Of a stretch of 13,028 nucleotides of DNA, positions 1 through 5,677 are shown in pieces (position 1 is the first letter of the stretch; the number at the start of each line of letters is the position of its first letter). Source of the stretch: Chloroflexota bacterium (GTDB lineage: Bacteria; Chloroflexota; Dehalococcoidia; SZUA-161); contig QIGA01000090.1 of assembly GCA_003229915.1 (NCBI GenBank), positions 1 to 13,028 of the forward strand. The letters run 5' to 3'. A program made the translations under genes and the position numbers. A model generated the notes under the pieces. The model was not told where the DNA came from and did not search any database. It saw nothing but the letters and a program-made list of their open reading frames with translations.

Positions 1-761
1 ATCCCGATCAGATCGCGACTGTAGTTCGTGCTGCCGGGGAGAGGGAAGTTCCCATACGCGTCGGCGTTAATGCCGGGAGCTTGCCCAAATCGTCGTCCCA
101 GGAGTCTTCGGTGGTTGACCGCATGGTTGATGCGGCGCTTGACGAGGTTAATCTGTTGGAGAGCCTGGATTTCGACTTGATTAAGGTATCGGTGAAGGCT
201 TTCGATGTCCCGACCGCGATCGAGGCGTATCAAGCAATTGCTGGGAGGATACCATACCCCTTGCATCTGGGTATCACCGAGGCGGGGTTGCCCCAGGCTG
301 GAGCCATTCGCAGTGCCGTGGGCTTGGGAGTTCTGCTCTATCAGGGGATCGGCGATACCATCAGAGTATCGCTAACAACTGCCGATGCTTGCCAGGAAGT
401 AGAGTGCGCCTATGAGATACTGAAGTCATTGAAACTCAGGGAGGGAGGACCTACACTCGTTAGCTGTCCGTCCTGTGGACGCTCTGAGAGCGACATTGTG
501 AAACTGGCTGAAGACATCGAGGAGAGGCTGCAAAGGGTCGAGAAACCGATCAAGGTGGCGGTAATGGGATGTGTGGTCAACGGCCCCGGCGAGGCCAGGG
601 ATGCGGATGTAGGCATCGCCTGCGGCAAAGGCAGGGGAGTGATCTTCAGAAACGGAGAGAAGGTTCGAACGGTGGAGGAGGCTGATTTCCTGGAGGCGCT
701 GATGGTGGAGGTAAGAAGTATACTAGCAGGTACTGGGCCGAGTGCAATGTCAAGGCATTAA
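1..761 (+). CDS. ispG: IspG, 4-hydroxy-3-methylbut-2-en-1-yl diphosphate synthase (5'-truncated by window)
   Basis: Converts 2-C-methyl-D-erythritol 2,4-cyclodiphosphate to HMBPP in the MEP isoprenoid pathway, using a [4Fe-4S] cluster and reduced ferredoxin or flavodoxin. The frame is open from base 3 and reads RVGVNAGSLPKS, an IspG signature, so the start lies outside the window. By comparison with the roughly 370-residue E. coli protein, about 120 N-terminal residues are missing. The TTG at 81 is internal and is not a start. The C-terminal iron-sulfur domain is complete. CPSCGR supplies two cysteine ligands (codons 465 and 474), GCVVNGPGE supplies the third cysteine (codon 570), and the glutamate at codon 591 matches the fourth ligand known from structures. 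LHLGITEAG and IGDTIRVSLT are also family-typical. proS starts 36 bases downstream with no terminator between, so the two are probably cotranscribed. Identification is secure. Confidence 0.97.
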   Translation, partial: PDQIATVVRAAGEREVPIRVGVNAGSLPKSSSQESSVVDRMVDAALDEVNLLESLDFDLIKVSVKAFDVPTAIEAYQAIAGRIPYPLHLGITEAGLPQAGAIRSAVGLGVLLYQGIGDTIRVSLTTADACQEVECAYEILKSLKLREGGPTLVSCPSCGRSESDIVKLAEDIEERLQRVEKPIKVAVMGCVVNGPGEARDADVGIACGKGRGVIFRNGEKVRTVEEADFLEALMVEVRSILAGTGPSAMSRH

Positions 762-797
762 GCCACTATTTCTATTCGTAAAAGAGGTGAGTATAGA

Positions 798-2492
798 GTG
801 CGTCTAACTAAGCTTTTTGGCAAAACCCTGCGTGAGGTGCCGGCGGAGGCGGAGACGGTAAGTCACCAGCTACTGCTAAAGTCAGGCATGATTCATCAGG
901 TGGCGGCAGGGGTCTATTCTTATCTCCCGCTGGCATGGCGGGTGCTACGCAAGATAGAGCGGATAATCCGCGAGGAGATGGACGCCGCCGGTGGGCAGGA
1001 GCTGAGCATGCCCGTCCTCCAGCCCTTTGAGATATGGGAGGAGAGCGGTCGTGACCTTGCCTTCGGCAAAGGGTTATTTACCCTGCTGGACCGCAGGGAG
1101 CGGAAGCTCGTACTCGCTCCTACGCATGAGGAGTTGATCACTGACCTCGCGCGCCGCAACGTACAGAGCTACCGGGATCTCCCTCGGATGCTCTACCAGA
1201 TACAAACGAAGTTCCGCGACGAACCCCGTCCTCGCGGTGGGCTGGTGAGGGTCCGCGAGTTCACCATGAAGGACCTCTATAGCTTCGATGTCGATGAGGT
1301 AGCCCTTGATATCAGCTACCAGAGGATGCTGCAGGCGTATAAGAATGTCTATGCGCGATGTGGGCTTGATACTGTGGTAGTCGAAGCCGATAGCGGGGCT
1401 ATCGGCGGTAAGGATTCGCACGAGTTCATGGTGATCGCGGAATCGGGAGAGGATGAGATCATCTACTGCAATGGCTGTGGCTGGTCGGCTAATGTGGAGA
1501 AGGCAACGTTCGCCAAGACGAGTCTGGAATGTGAACAGCTCTTGTCTCTAGAGGAAGTGGCTACTCCGGGAGCAAAGACTATAGAGGAGGTTGCCAGGTT
1601 TCTGGGCGTGCCCAAGGAGCGCACGTTGAAAGCCGTTTTCTACTCGGTAGATGGTGAACTGGTCTTTGTAACGATACGGGGTGATATTGAGGTGAACGAG
1701 GTCAAGCTCAAGAATGCCCTCAAATGCTCTGATCTGAGACTGGCCAATGATGAGGAGGGGCAAGAAGCTGGCTTGGTGGCGGGATCGGCTTCGGCAGCAG
1801 GACTCAGCGGAATCAAAGTCGTTGCCGACGACTCCATAACGCTGGGGCAAAACTTCGTTGTTGGTGCCAATAAGGCGGATGTCCATCTGAAGAACGCCAA
1901 CTATCCGCGCGACTTCAAGGTGGATCTAATGATAGACATAGCCCAGGCTGTGGCAGGATATCAATGCATCAAGTGTGGCGGTGACCTGCTGTCAACGCGT
2001 GGGATTGAGGTAGGCCATGTTTTCAAGCTGGGAACTGCCTTCAGTGAGAAACAGGGTGCCCTGTACCTTGATCGAGATGGCAATCAGAAGCCTCTGGTCA
2101 TGGGATGCTATGGCATCGGAATCGGTCGGCTGCTGGCAGCAGCTATCGAGCAGAACCATGATGAAAAGGGCATTATCTGGCCCGTGCCTATAGCACCATA
2201 CCATGTGTATCTCTGCGCCCTGGGCGGGGAAGAGGGCGAGATAGTCTCGGCTGCGGAGGCACTCTACGCGGAGCTTAAGGAGCGCAAGTTCGAGGTGCTT
2301 TTCGATGACCGCACGGAATCGGCGGGGGTCAAATTCAATGATGCCGATCTCCTGGGAATGCCGGCCCGAATCGTTGTCAGCAGGCGCACTTTGAAATCGA
2401 ATAGCGCTGAAGTGAAACTGCGCAGCGAGAAGGACGCGGAACTTGTGAAGCTGGGGGAAGTAGCGAACCGACTTGCAATTTTGTTACAATGA
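798..2492 (+). CDS. proS: Prolyl-tRNA synthetase, bacterial type with editing insertion
   Basis: Class II aminoacyl-tRNA synthetase that charges tRNA-Pro with proline in the cytoplasm. The 564 residues match the usual bacterial ProRS (E. coli about 572). The N-terminal catalytic part contains LTKLFGKTLREVPAEAE and motif 2 around residues 137-165 (FRDEPRPRGGLVRVREF). Residues about 220-390 form the YbaK-like INS domain, which hydrolyses mischarged Ala-tRNA-Pro. Motif 3 is GCYGIGIGRL at 436-445, with the conserved Arg at 444. The last ~100 residues, from about PYHVYLCALG, are the anticodon-binding domain. The start is GTG at 798, chosen because AGAGGTGAG lies 7 bases upstream and translation begins at the expected family N-terminus. 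It follows ispG by 36 bases. No terminator follows directly; the nearest is at 2797-2833. Confidence 0.97.
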   Translation: MRLTKLFGKTLREVPAEAETVSHQLLLKSGMIHQVAAGVYSYLPLAWRVLRKIERIIREEMDAAGGQELSMPVLQPFEIWEESGRDLAFGKGLFTLLDRRERKLVLAPTHEELITDLARRNVQSYRDLPRMLYQIQTKFRDEPRPRGGLVRVREFTMKDLYSFDVDEVALDISYQRMLQAYKNVYARCGLDTVVVEADSGAIGGKDSHEFMVIAESGEDEIIYCNGCGWSANVEKATFAKTSLECEQLLSLEEVATPGAKTIEEVARFLGVPKERTLKAVFYSVDGELVFVTIRGDIEVNEVKLKNALKCSDLRLANDEEGQEAGLVAGSASAAGLSGIKVVADDSITLGQNFVVGANKADVHLKNANYPRDFKVDLMIDIAQAVAGYQCIKCGGDLLSTRGIEVGHVFKLGTAFSEKQGALYLDRDGNQKPLVMGCYGIGIGRLLAAAIEQNHDEKGIIWPVPIAPYHVYLCALGGEEGEIVSAAEALYAELKERKFEVLFDDRTESAGVKFNDADLLGMPARIVVSRRTLKSNSAEVKLRSEKDAELVKLGEVANRLAILLQ

Positions 2493-2527
2493 CGCCGCAC
2501 AGTTGCATTGGACCTCGTGTCCGATAG

Positions 2528-2556
2528 TTGACAATTGAGGCTGTTTGTGGTAGCGT
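2528..2556 (+). promoter_or_regulatory. Predicted sigma70-type promoter for the 2563-2833 RNA
   Basis: A perfect -35 hexamer TTGACA (2528-2533) is followed after 17 bases by TAGCGT (2551-2556). The latter keeps the first two and the last bases of the -10 consensus, so the -10 is weak. Transcription would begin near 2563. It sits 36 bases after the proS stop, and the stretch it would transcribe ends at a strong intrinsic terminator. The prediction is from sequence only. Confidence 0.5.
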
Positions 2557-2603
2557 TACCTTACGGAGCCAAGGGGTGCCGAGTCAAATCAGAGGAGGTG
2601 CAC

Positions 2604-2648
2604 ATGAGGCTTCATAAACTATATGGAGTATTGCAGACTGACAAGTAA
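2604..2648 (+). CDS. Candidate 14-residue peptide inside the structured RNA
   Basis: An ATG at 2604 opens a frame reading MRLHKLYGVLQTDK and stopping at TAA 2646-2648. The Shine-Dalgarno AGGAGGT (2593-2599) is nearly perfect and well placed, which is hard to dismiss in a region lacking any other gene. The peptide is not enriched in one amino acid, so classic amino-acid attenuation is not indicated. Its start codon region (2604-2613) is complementary to 2727-2736, and its ribosome-binding site is complementary to the 3' arm of the downstream terminator. A regulatory role of translation is therefore possible but unproven. It may also be a chance ORF. Confidence 0.3.
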   Translation: MRLHKLYGVLQTDK

Positions 2649-2796
2649 GGCCCTGCTGGGAGGCAGGGCGGGCCGAAACCTCGGGTGCGGCTCCAGGCAG
2701 TGAAAGTAGGCCAGTCTAAAGCATAAGAGGCCTCATTCGGTGATAGACACCGGAAGGATGCCGAGCTCGAAACAAACAAAATAGAGGAAACAATCA

Positions 2797-2833
2797 GTGG
2801 AGGGCGCTTCTGAAAGTGCCCTCCACCATTTTT
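2797..2833 (+). terminator. Intrinsic terminator
   Basis: GTGGAGGGCGCTT (2797-2809) pairs with AAGTGCCCTCCAC (2814-2826), giving 13 pairs with one G-U and a 4-base CTGA loop. TTTTT follows at 2829-2833. This is a textbook Rho-independent terminator on the plus strand. It ends the candidate RNA and any ispG-proS readthrough, and isolates the DUF4282 gene 133 bases further on. Confidence 0.85.
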
Positions 2834-2966
2834 ATGGGTAGTGATCTGACAGCAGCCTCAGGGAAGCGGATTTCACCTACATAGAAGGCAGATAGGTTTG
2901 TGTCCACTTCAATCTTGGCAGCGACGTCGTCAGGAATTAGAACGTTGGTAGTAGAAAGGGGCATAC

Positions 2967-3230
2967 ATGGGTGATTTTTGGGCATTTCGCAGGATGCTAG
3001 CGCCCGTTATTATCCAGATTGTGTTCTGGATAGGTGTTACGCTAATCATAATCTCTGGGATTTGGGGATTAGTGGGAGGGGACGACGTCTTGGAGAGAGT
3101 GTTAGCTCTGGTCTATCTGGTACTGGGCCCTCTTTTGTGGAGAGTGGTGTGCGAGGTGCTTATTCTGCTGTTTCGCATCAGTGAGACCCTGACTGACATC
3201 AAGAACAATACCGAGCGCAAGGAAAGCTGA
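2967..3230 (+). CDS. Small membrane protein, DUF4282-like
   Basis: An 87-residue protein with two clear hydrophobic segments, residues 11-36 and 45-69, joined by a short acidic turn (GGDDVLER). The second ends in a pattern I associate with the DUF4282 family: GPLLWRVVCEVLILLFR, with R59, E63, R70 and E73 in place. A hydrophilic tail reaching KNNTERKES follows. The family's function is not established; proteins of this kind are predicted integral membrane proteins of the bacterial inner membrane. The ATG at 2967 is preceded by AAAGGGG (2955-2961) with a 5-base spacer. It stands alone: a terminator lies upstream, and about 300 non-coding bases and the nusA promoter lie downstream. I found no convincing promoter in the 133 bases before it. 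Confidence 0.75.
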   Translation: MGDFWAFRRMLAPVIIQIVFWIGVTLIIISGIWGLVGGDDVLERVLALVYLVLGPLLWRVVCEVLILLFRISETLTDIKNNTERKES

Positions 3231-3530
3231 GAGGAGCAGCGATATAGTTTTGGGTAGCAGGAGCCATTGCGGTGAGTCAGGCTCTGGACTTTACAACAGG
3301 TCGTAACATAGACACTGTCATCGGAGCTTGACTATAACCGTTCCGCTTACGTTCTTGGGGATGCGCTTCGCTATTAGGGCTGGTGCCTTGTTTTAGATTG
3401 AATCTTATGGCAGCTTTGGGTCGGGTATGACCCCAGAAATAGTCTTAATGGCTAGAATGTAGGATACAGCATTTAGCTATGAGGCTATATACTACCTTCG
3501 TCTAAGATTGTACTGAGCAAGTGCTGGGGG
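3231..3530. other. Intergenic stretch with no supported gene
   Basis: About 300 bases without a convincing ORF on either strand, no tRNA, and no terminator with a U-tract. A weak 5-bp hairpin GGGTC/GACCC occurs at 3418-3433. A short in-frame run around 3328-3396 translates to LTITVPLTFLGMRFAIRAG before a stop. It is protein-like but has no start or ribosome-binding site, so a decayed gene fragment is possible but not demonstrated. The rimP gene often found upstream of nusA is not here. Confidence 0.5.
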
Positions 3531-3559
3531 TTGCATTCTAACACAAAAAGTGCTATACT
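3531..3559 (+). promoter_or_regulatory. Predicted promoter of the nusA-ylxR-infB-rbfA-truB operon
   Basis: TTGCAT (3531-3536) and TATACT (3554-3559) are separated by exactly 17 bases, a good sigma70-type promoter. The transcript would start near 3566, about 82 bases upstream of the nusA ATG. It would therefore carry the hairpin at 3582-3604 in its leader. Confidence 0.75.
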
Positions 3560-3581
3560 TTCTGCACAAAGAAGCGAAGTG

Positions 3582-3604
3582 AAGTGGGTTTAACCCACTT
3601 TTTT
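3582..3604 (+). terminator. Leader terminator (attenuator) upstream of nusA
   Basis: AAGTGGGT (3582-3589) pairs with ACCCACTT (3593-3600) around a 3-base loop, and the stem runs into a T-tract ending at 3604. The structure lies between the predicted start site and the nusA ribosome-binding site, so it can only act by stopping transcription before the operon. Intrinsic terminators in leaders of rimP/nusA operons are known in other bacteria and fit feedback control of this operon by NusA. The feedback is an inference here. Just upstream is a GAAG-rich stretch (3571-3588) that could compete with the stem. Confidence 0.75.
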
Positions 3605-3631
3605 GTTGGTTCGATCAAGGCAGTGCCGAAA

Positions 3632-3639
3632 AAGGAGGT
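3632..3639 (+). promoter_or_regulatory. Ribosome-binding site that fixes the nusA start
   Basis: AAGGAGGT, essentially a full match to the anti-Shine-Dalgarno, lies 8 bases before ATG 3648. It rules out the upstream in-frame TTG at 3603, which sits inside the attenuator T-tract. Confidence 0.85.
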
Positions 3640-3647
3640 CAGGCAAG

Positions 3648-5327
3648 ATGAAAACTGATTTTCTACTTGCCATTACCCAATTGGCTGCGGAGAGGAATCT
3701 GCCTAAAGAGGTGGTTTTCTCAGCGGTTGAGGCGGCCCTGGCCACTGCTTTCAAGAAGGACGAGATCGGTGCGCGCCAGAATATATCAGTGAAGATTCAC
3801 CCCGTGAGCGGTGACGTTAAGGTGTATACTACCAAAGTCGTTGTCGAAGAGCCAACAGACATCTATCAGGAGATATCGCTAAGCGAGGCTCGCAAGTTCA
3901 AGAAGGATGCCCAACTGGACGAGTTGATTGCTGTTGAAACCGCCGACTTCCATTCTGGTAGGATCGCGGCGCAGACTGCCAAGCAGGTGGTACTGCAACG
4001 CCTGCGGGAAGCCGAACGCGAGTTTATCTTTGGAGAGTATATCGATCGCGAAGGAGATATAGTTAGTGGCGTTGTGCAGCGGATAGAGCCCAGACAGATT
4101 GTCATCGATCTAGGCAAAACCGAGGGCATAATTCCCGCTGGTGAGCAGGTGCGGAACGAGCGTTATCGTGTGGGACAAAGGCTGAAAGTGTATCTGTTGG
4201 AGGTGAATCGAACAAATAGGGGCCCGCGTCTTATAATGTCCCGATCGCATCCGAATTTGGTGCGGCGACTATTCGAGCTGGAGGTCCCCGAGATTTTTAA
4301 CGGGAATGTGGAGATTAAGGCGGTTGCTCGGGAAGCCGGTTATCGCAGTAAAGTGGCGGTCGCAGCGAAGCAGGAGGGACTTGATCCCGTGGGCTCCTGT
4401 GTTGGGCTCCGAGGTGTCAGGATTCAGAACATAGTTAGCGAGCTTAATAGCGAGCGAATCGATGTTATCCAGTGGGATGACGACCCCAAGGCCTTTATCG
4501 CCAACGCGCTGAGCCCAGCGCAGGTGATCAGTGTGGATATCAATGAGGTGGCAAATACTGCCGTGGTTGTTGCTCCTGATAATCAACTCTCGCTGGCGAT
4601 TGGCAAGGAGGGGCAGAATGCCCGACTTGCTGCGAGGATCAGTGGATGGAGAATTGACATAAAGAGTGTAAGCGCTGCTGATGCGGAGAGGGCAGCGCGT
4701 CCTGAAGCGATTGTGGAGGAGTTAGGGGTGGCTGTTTTGGCCGGGGAGGGAGTGGGGAAGACGCTTGCTACAGTGCCACCTGAGATATACGATCTACCGC
4801 TGGAAAAACTAGGGCTTTCCGGACGCACCTTCAACCTGCTGCTCGGAAAGGGCATAACGAAAGTTGGGGAGCTTCTGCAAAAGAGCGATAAGGAACTGCT
4901 CGAACTGAAAGGCTTCGGCCAGAAATCTCTTAGCGAGGTCAGGGAGCGACTAGAAGCGCTTGACCTATACCCACCACCATTGGAGGAGAAGAGAGTATCG
5001 CCAGCAGTTGAGCTTGGGGTAAGCGCTGAGGGAATACTCGAGTTGACAGAGGAAGCAGCGGAGGAGGTTCCGGGGGGAATCGAGGAAGAGGTTGAGCTAG
5101 TCCCGTATGAAGCGCCCCCCGAGGAGACAAAGCCTTCTGAGAAAGTACAGATTCGTTTCGCTGAGGATATTTTTGGAGCAAAGGCCGTTGCTGGGCCCGA
5201 AGGAAAGAAGAAGACCAAGAAGAAGTCTTCTCGGGAAGAGAAAAAGGAAGATGGTAAGGCAAGGAAAGGGCGAAAGATTCATGTAGTGGCGGTAGATGAT
5301 GAGCTAGACGATTTCTCGGAGGAGTGA
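3648..5327 (+). CDS. nusA: Transcription termination/antitermination factor NusA with alpha-CTD-like C-terminal domain
   Basis: Binds RNA polymerase and nascent RNA to modulate pausing, termination and antitermination. The 559 residues run: N-terminal polymerase-binding domain (about 1-130); S1 domain (about 134-200, EGDIVSGVVQRIEPRQIVID); KH1 (about 215-280, with DPVGSCVGLRGVRIQ); KH2 (about 300-340, with LSLAIGKEGQNARLAARISG). After a linker comes a helix-hairpin-helix domain at 385-438. It resembles the RNA polymerase alpha-CTD (LSGRTFN, GITKVGELLQKS, FGQKSLSEV) more than a generic NusA repeat. Residues 441-559 form a low-complexity tail, first acidic (IEEEVELVPYEAPPEE), then lysine-rich (KKKTKKKSSREEKKEDGKAR), then acidic again at the end. 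The stop overlaps the GTG codon at 5324, and ylxR most likely begins at 5336. First gene of the operon; control by the leader attenuator is likely. Confidence 0.96.
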   Translation: MKTDFLLAITQLAAERNLPKEVVFSAVEAALATAFKKDEIGARQNISVKIHPVSGDVKVYTTKVVVEEPTDIYQEISLSEARKFKKDAQLDELIAVETADFHSGRIAAQTAKQVVLQRLREAEREFIFGEYIDREGDIVSGVVQRIEPRQIVIDLGKTEGIIPAGEQVRNERYRVGQRLKVYLLEVNRTNRGPRLIMSRSHPNLVRRLFELEVPEIFNGNVEIKAVAREAGYRSKVAVAAKQEGLDPVGSCVGLRGVRIQNIVSELNSERIDVIQWDDDPKAFIANALSPAQVISVDINEVANTAVVVAPDNQLSLAIGKEGQNARLAARISGWRIDIKSVSAADAERAARPEAIVEELGVAVLAGEGVGKTLATVPPEIYDLPLEKLGLSGRTFNLLLGKGITKVGELLQKSDKELLELKGFGQKSLSEVRERLEALDLYPPPLEEKRVSPAVELGVSAEGILELTEEAAEEVPGGIEEEVELVPYEAPPEETKPSEKVQIRFAEDIFGAKAVAGPEGKKKTKKKSSREEKKEDGKARKGRKIHVVAVDDELDDFSEE

Positions 5328-5335
5328 AGGTTTGT

Positions 5336-5677
5336 ATGACAGGCTCCCCAAAGCGTCCTAAACACGTACCAGAACGCACCTGTATCGCTTGCAAGCAGAA
5401 GAGGGCGAAGTGGGAACTGGTGAGGATTGTGCGAACCGTAGATGGTAGTCTGGAGATTGATCCTAGAGGTAAGAAAGCGGGAAGAGGAGCATATCTCTGT
5501 AAATTGCAGGAATGCTGGGAAATCGGCCTGAAGAAAAAAAGGCTAGAATATGCTCTGAAATCTCAGATTGCACCTGAGCAACGTGCAGGCCTTCTGGCAT
5601 TTAGCAAGAGTCTGACCAATTGTGTTGAGAGGCCGGGGGTAAATTCTGAGGTTTTCTGCGAAGGAGCTTGTGGATGA
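5336..5677 (+). CDS. ylxR: YlxR/RnpM family RNA-binding protein
   Basis: A 113-residue basic protein of the YlxR (DUF448) family, typically encoded between nusA and infB. In Bacillus subtilis the family member (RnpM) has been reported to bind RNase P RNA; whether that holds here is not known. The hallmark RTCIACK stretch holds the cysteine pair near residues 16 and 19. The strongly conserved GRGAYLC follows at about residues 58-64, then a lysine-rich segment (KKKRLEYALK). The start could be GTG 5324, which overlaps the nusA stop, but that leaves almost no room for a ribosome-binding site. ATG 5336 has GAAGG 5 bases upstream and is preferred. The end overlaps the infB start as ATGA (5674-5677), so translation of the two is probably coupled. 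Confidence 0.9.
   Translation: MTGSPKRPKHVPERTCIACKQKRAKWELVRIVRTVDGSLEIDPRGKKAGRGAYLCKLQECWEIGLKKKRLEYALKSQIAPEQRAGLLAFSKSLTNCVERPGVNSEVFCEGACG
5661..5666 (+). promoter_or_regulatory. Ribosome-binding site that fixes the infB start
   Basis: AAGGAG lies 7 bases before ATG 5674, inside the end of ylxR. The alternative TTG at 5668 would be one base from it and is excluded. Confidence 0.75.

Larger units (their letters stand above)
2563..2833 (+). ncRNA. Candidate structured RNA, family unknown
   Basis: A stretch of about 270 bases between a predicted promoter and a strong terminator, with several helices visible by eye. GCCCTGC (2650-2656) pairs with GCAGGGC (2663-2669) around a 6-base loop. 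GGGCCG (2670-2675) pairs with CGGCTC (2688-2693), with an inner ACC/GGT pairing. CGGTG and CACCG form a hairpin near 2738-2752. Two longer-range helices enclose these: AGACTG (2635-2640) with CAGTCT (2712-2717), and ATGAGGCTTC (2604-2613) with GAGGCCTCAT (2727-2736, one G-U). CTCGG in the loop at 2680-2684 could pair with either copy of CCGAG (2579-2583 or 2761-2765), allowing a pseudoknot. I see no conserved core of RNase P RNA, tmRNA, SRP RNA or a common riboswitch. It could instead be a 3' UTR of the ispG-proS transcript or a leader for the DUF4282 gene. Function is unknown. Confidence 0.45.

Noticed and set aside
2563..2760. Lysine riboswitch, suggested by GAGGTGC, GGAGTA and GCCGAA in order
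   Set aside because: The helix that should join GAGGTGC to the bases before GCCGAA does not form, the closing helix is missing, and no lysine gene follows.
2563..2833. tmRNA, RNase P RNA or SRP RNA
   Set aside because: CTCCACCA near 2821 resembles a tmRNA 3' end but is the terminator arm, and no tag peptide or tRNA-like 5' end exists. RNase P core sequences are absent. CCGGAAGGA near 2750 recalls the SRP loop, but the flanking symmetric loop is missing.
2794..2985. Minus-strand 63-codon ORF opposite the terminator region and the DUF4282 start
   Set aside because: It has no ribosome-binding site at any candidate start, its 3' end is the terminator hairpin, and its 5' end lies inside the DUF4282 gene. 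I do not recognise the protein.
5324..5335. GTG 5324 as the ylxR start overlapping the nusA stop
   Set aside because: The GGAGG lies almost against the GTG; ATG 5336 with GAAGG at 5 bases is a better arrangement. The alternative adds only four residues.
4583..5394. Long minus-strand ORFs opposite nusA
   Set aside because: They are frames opposite a well-supported nusA, rich in Ser/Pro from the charged tail, with no start signals.
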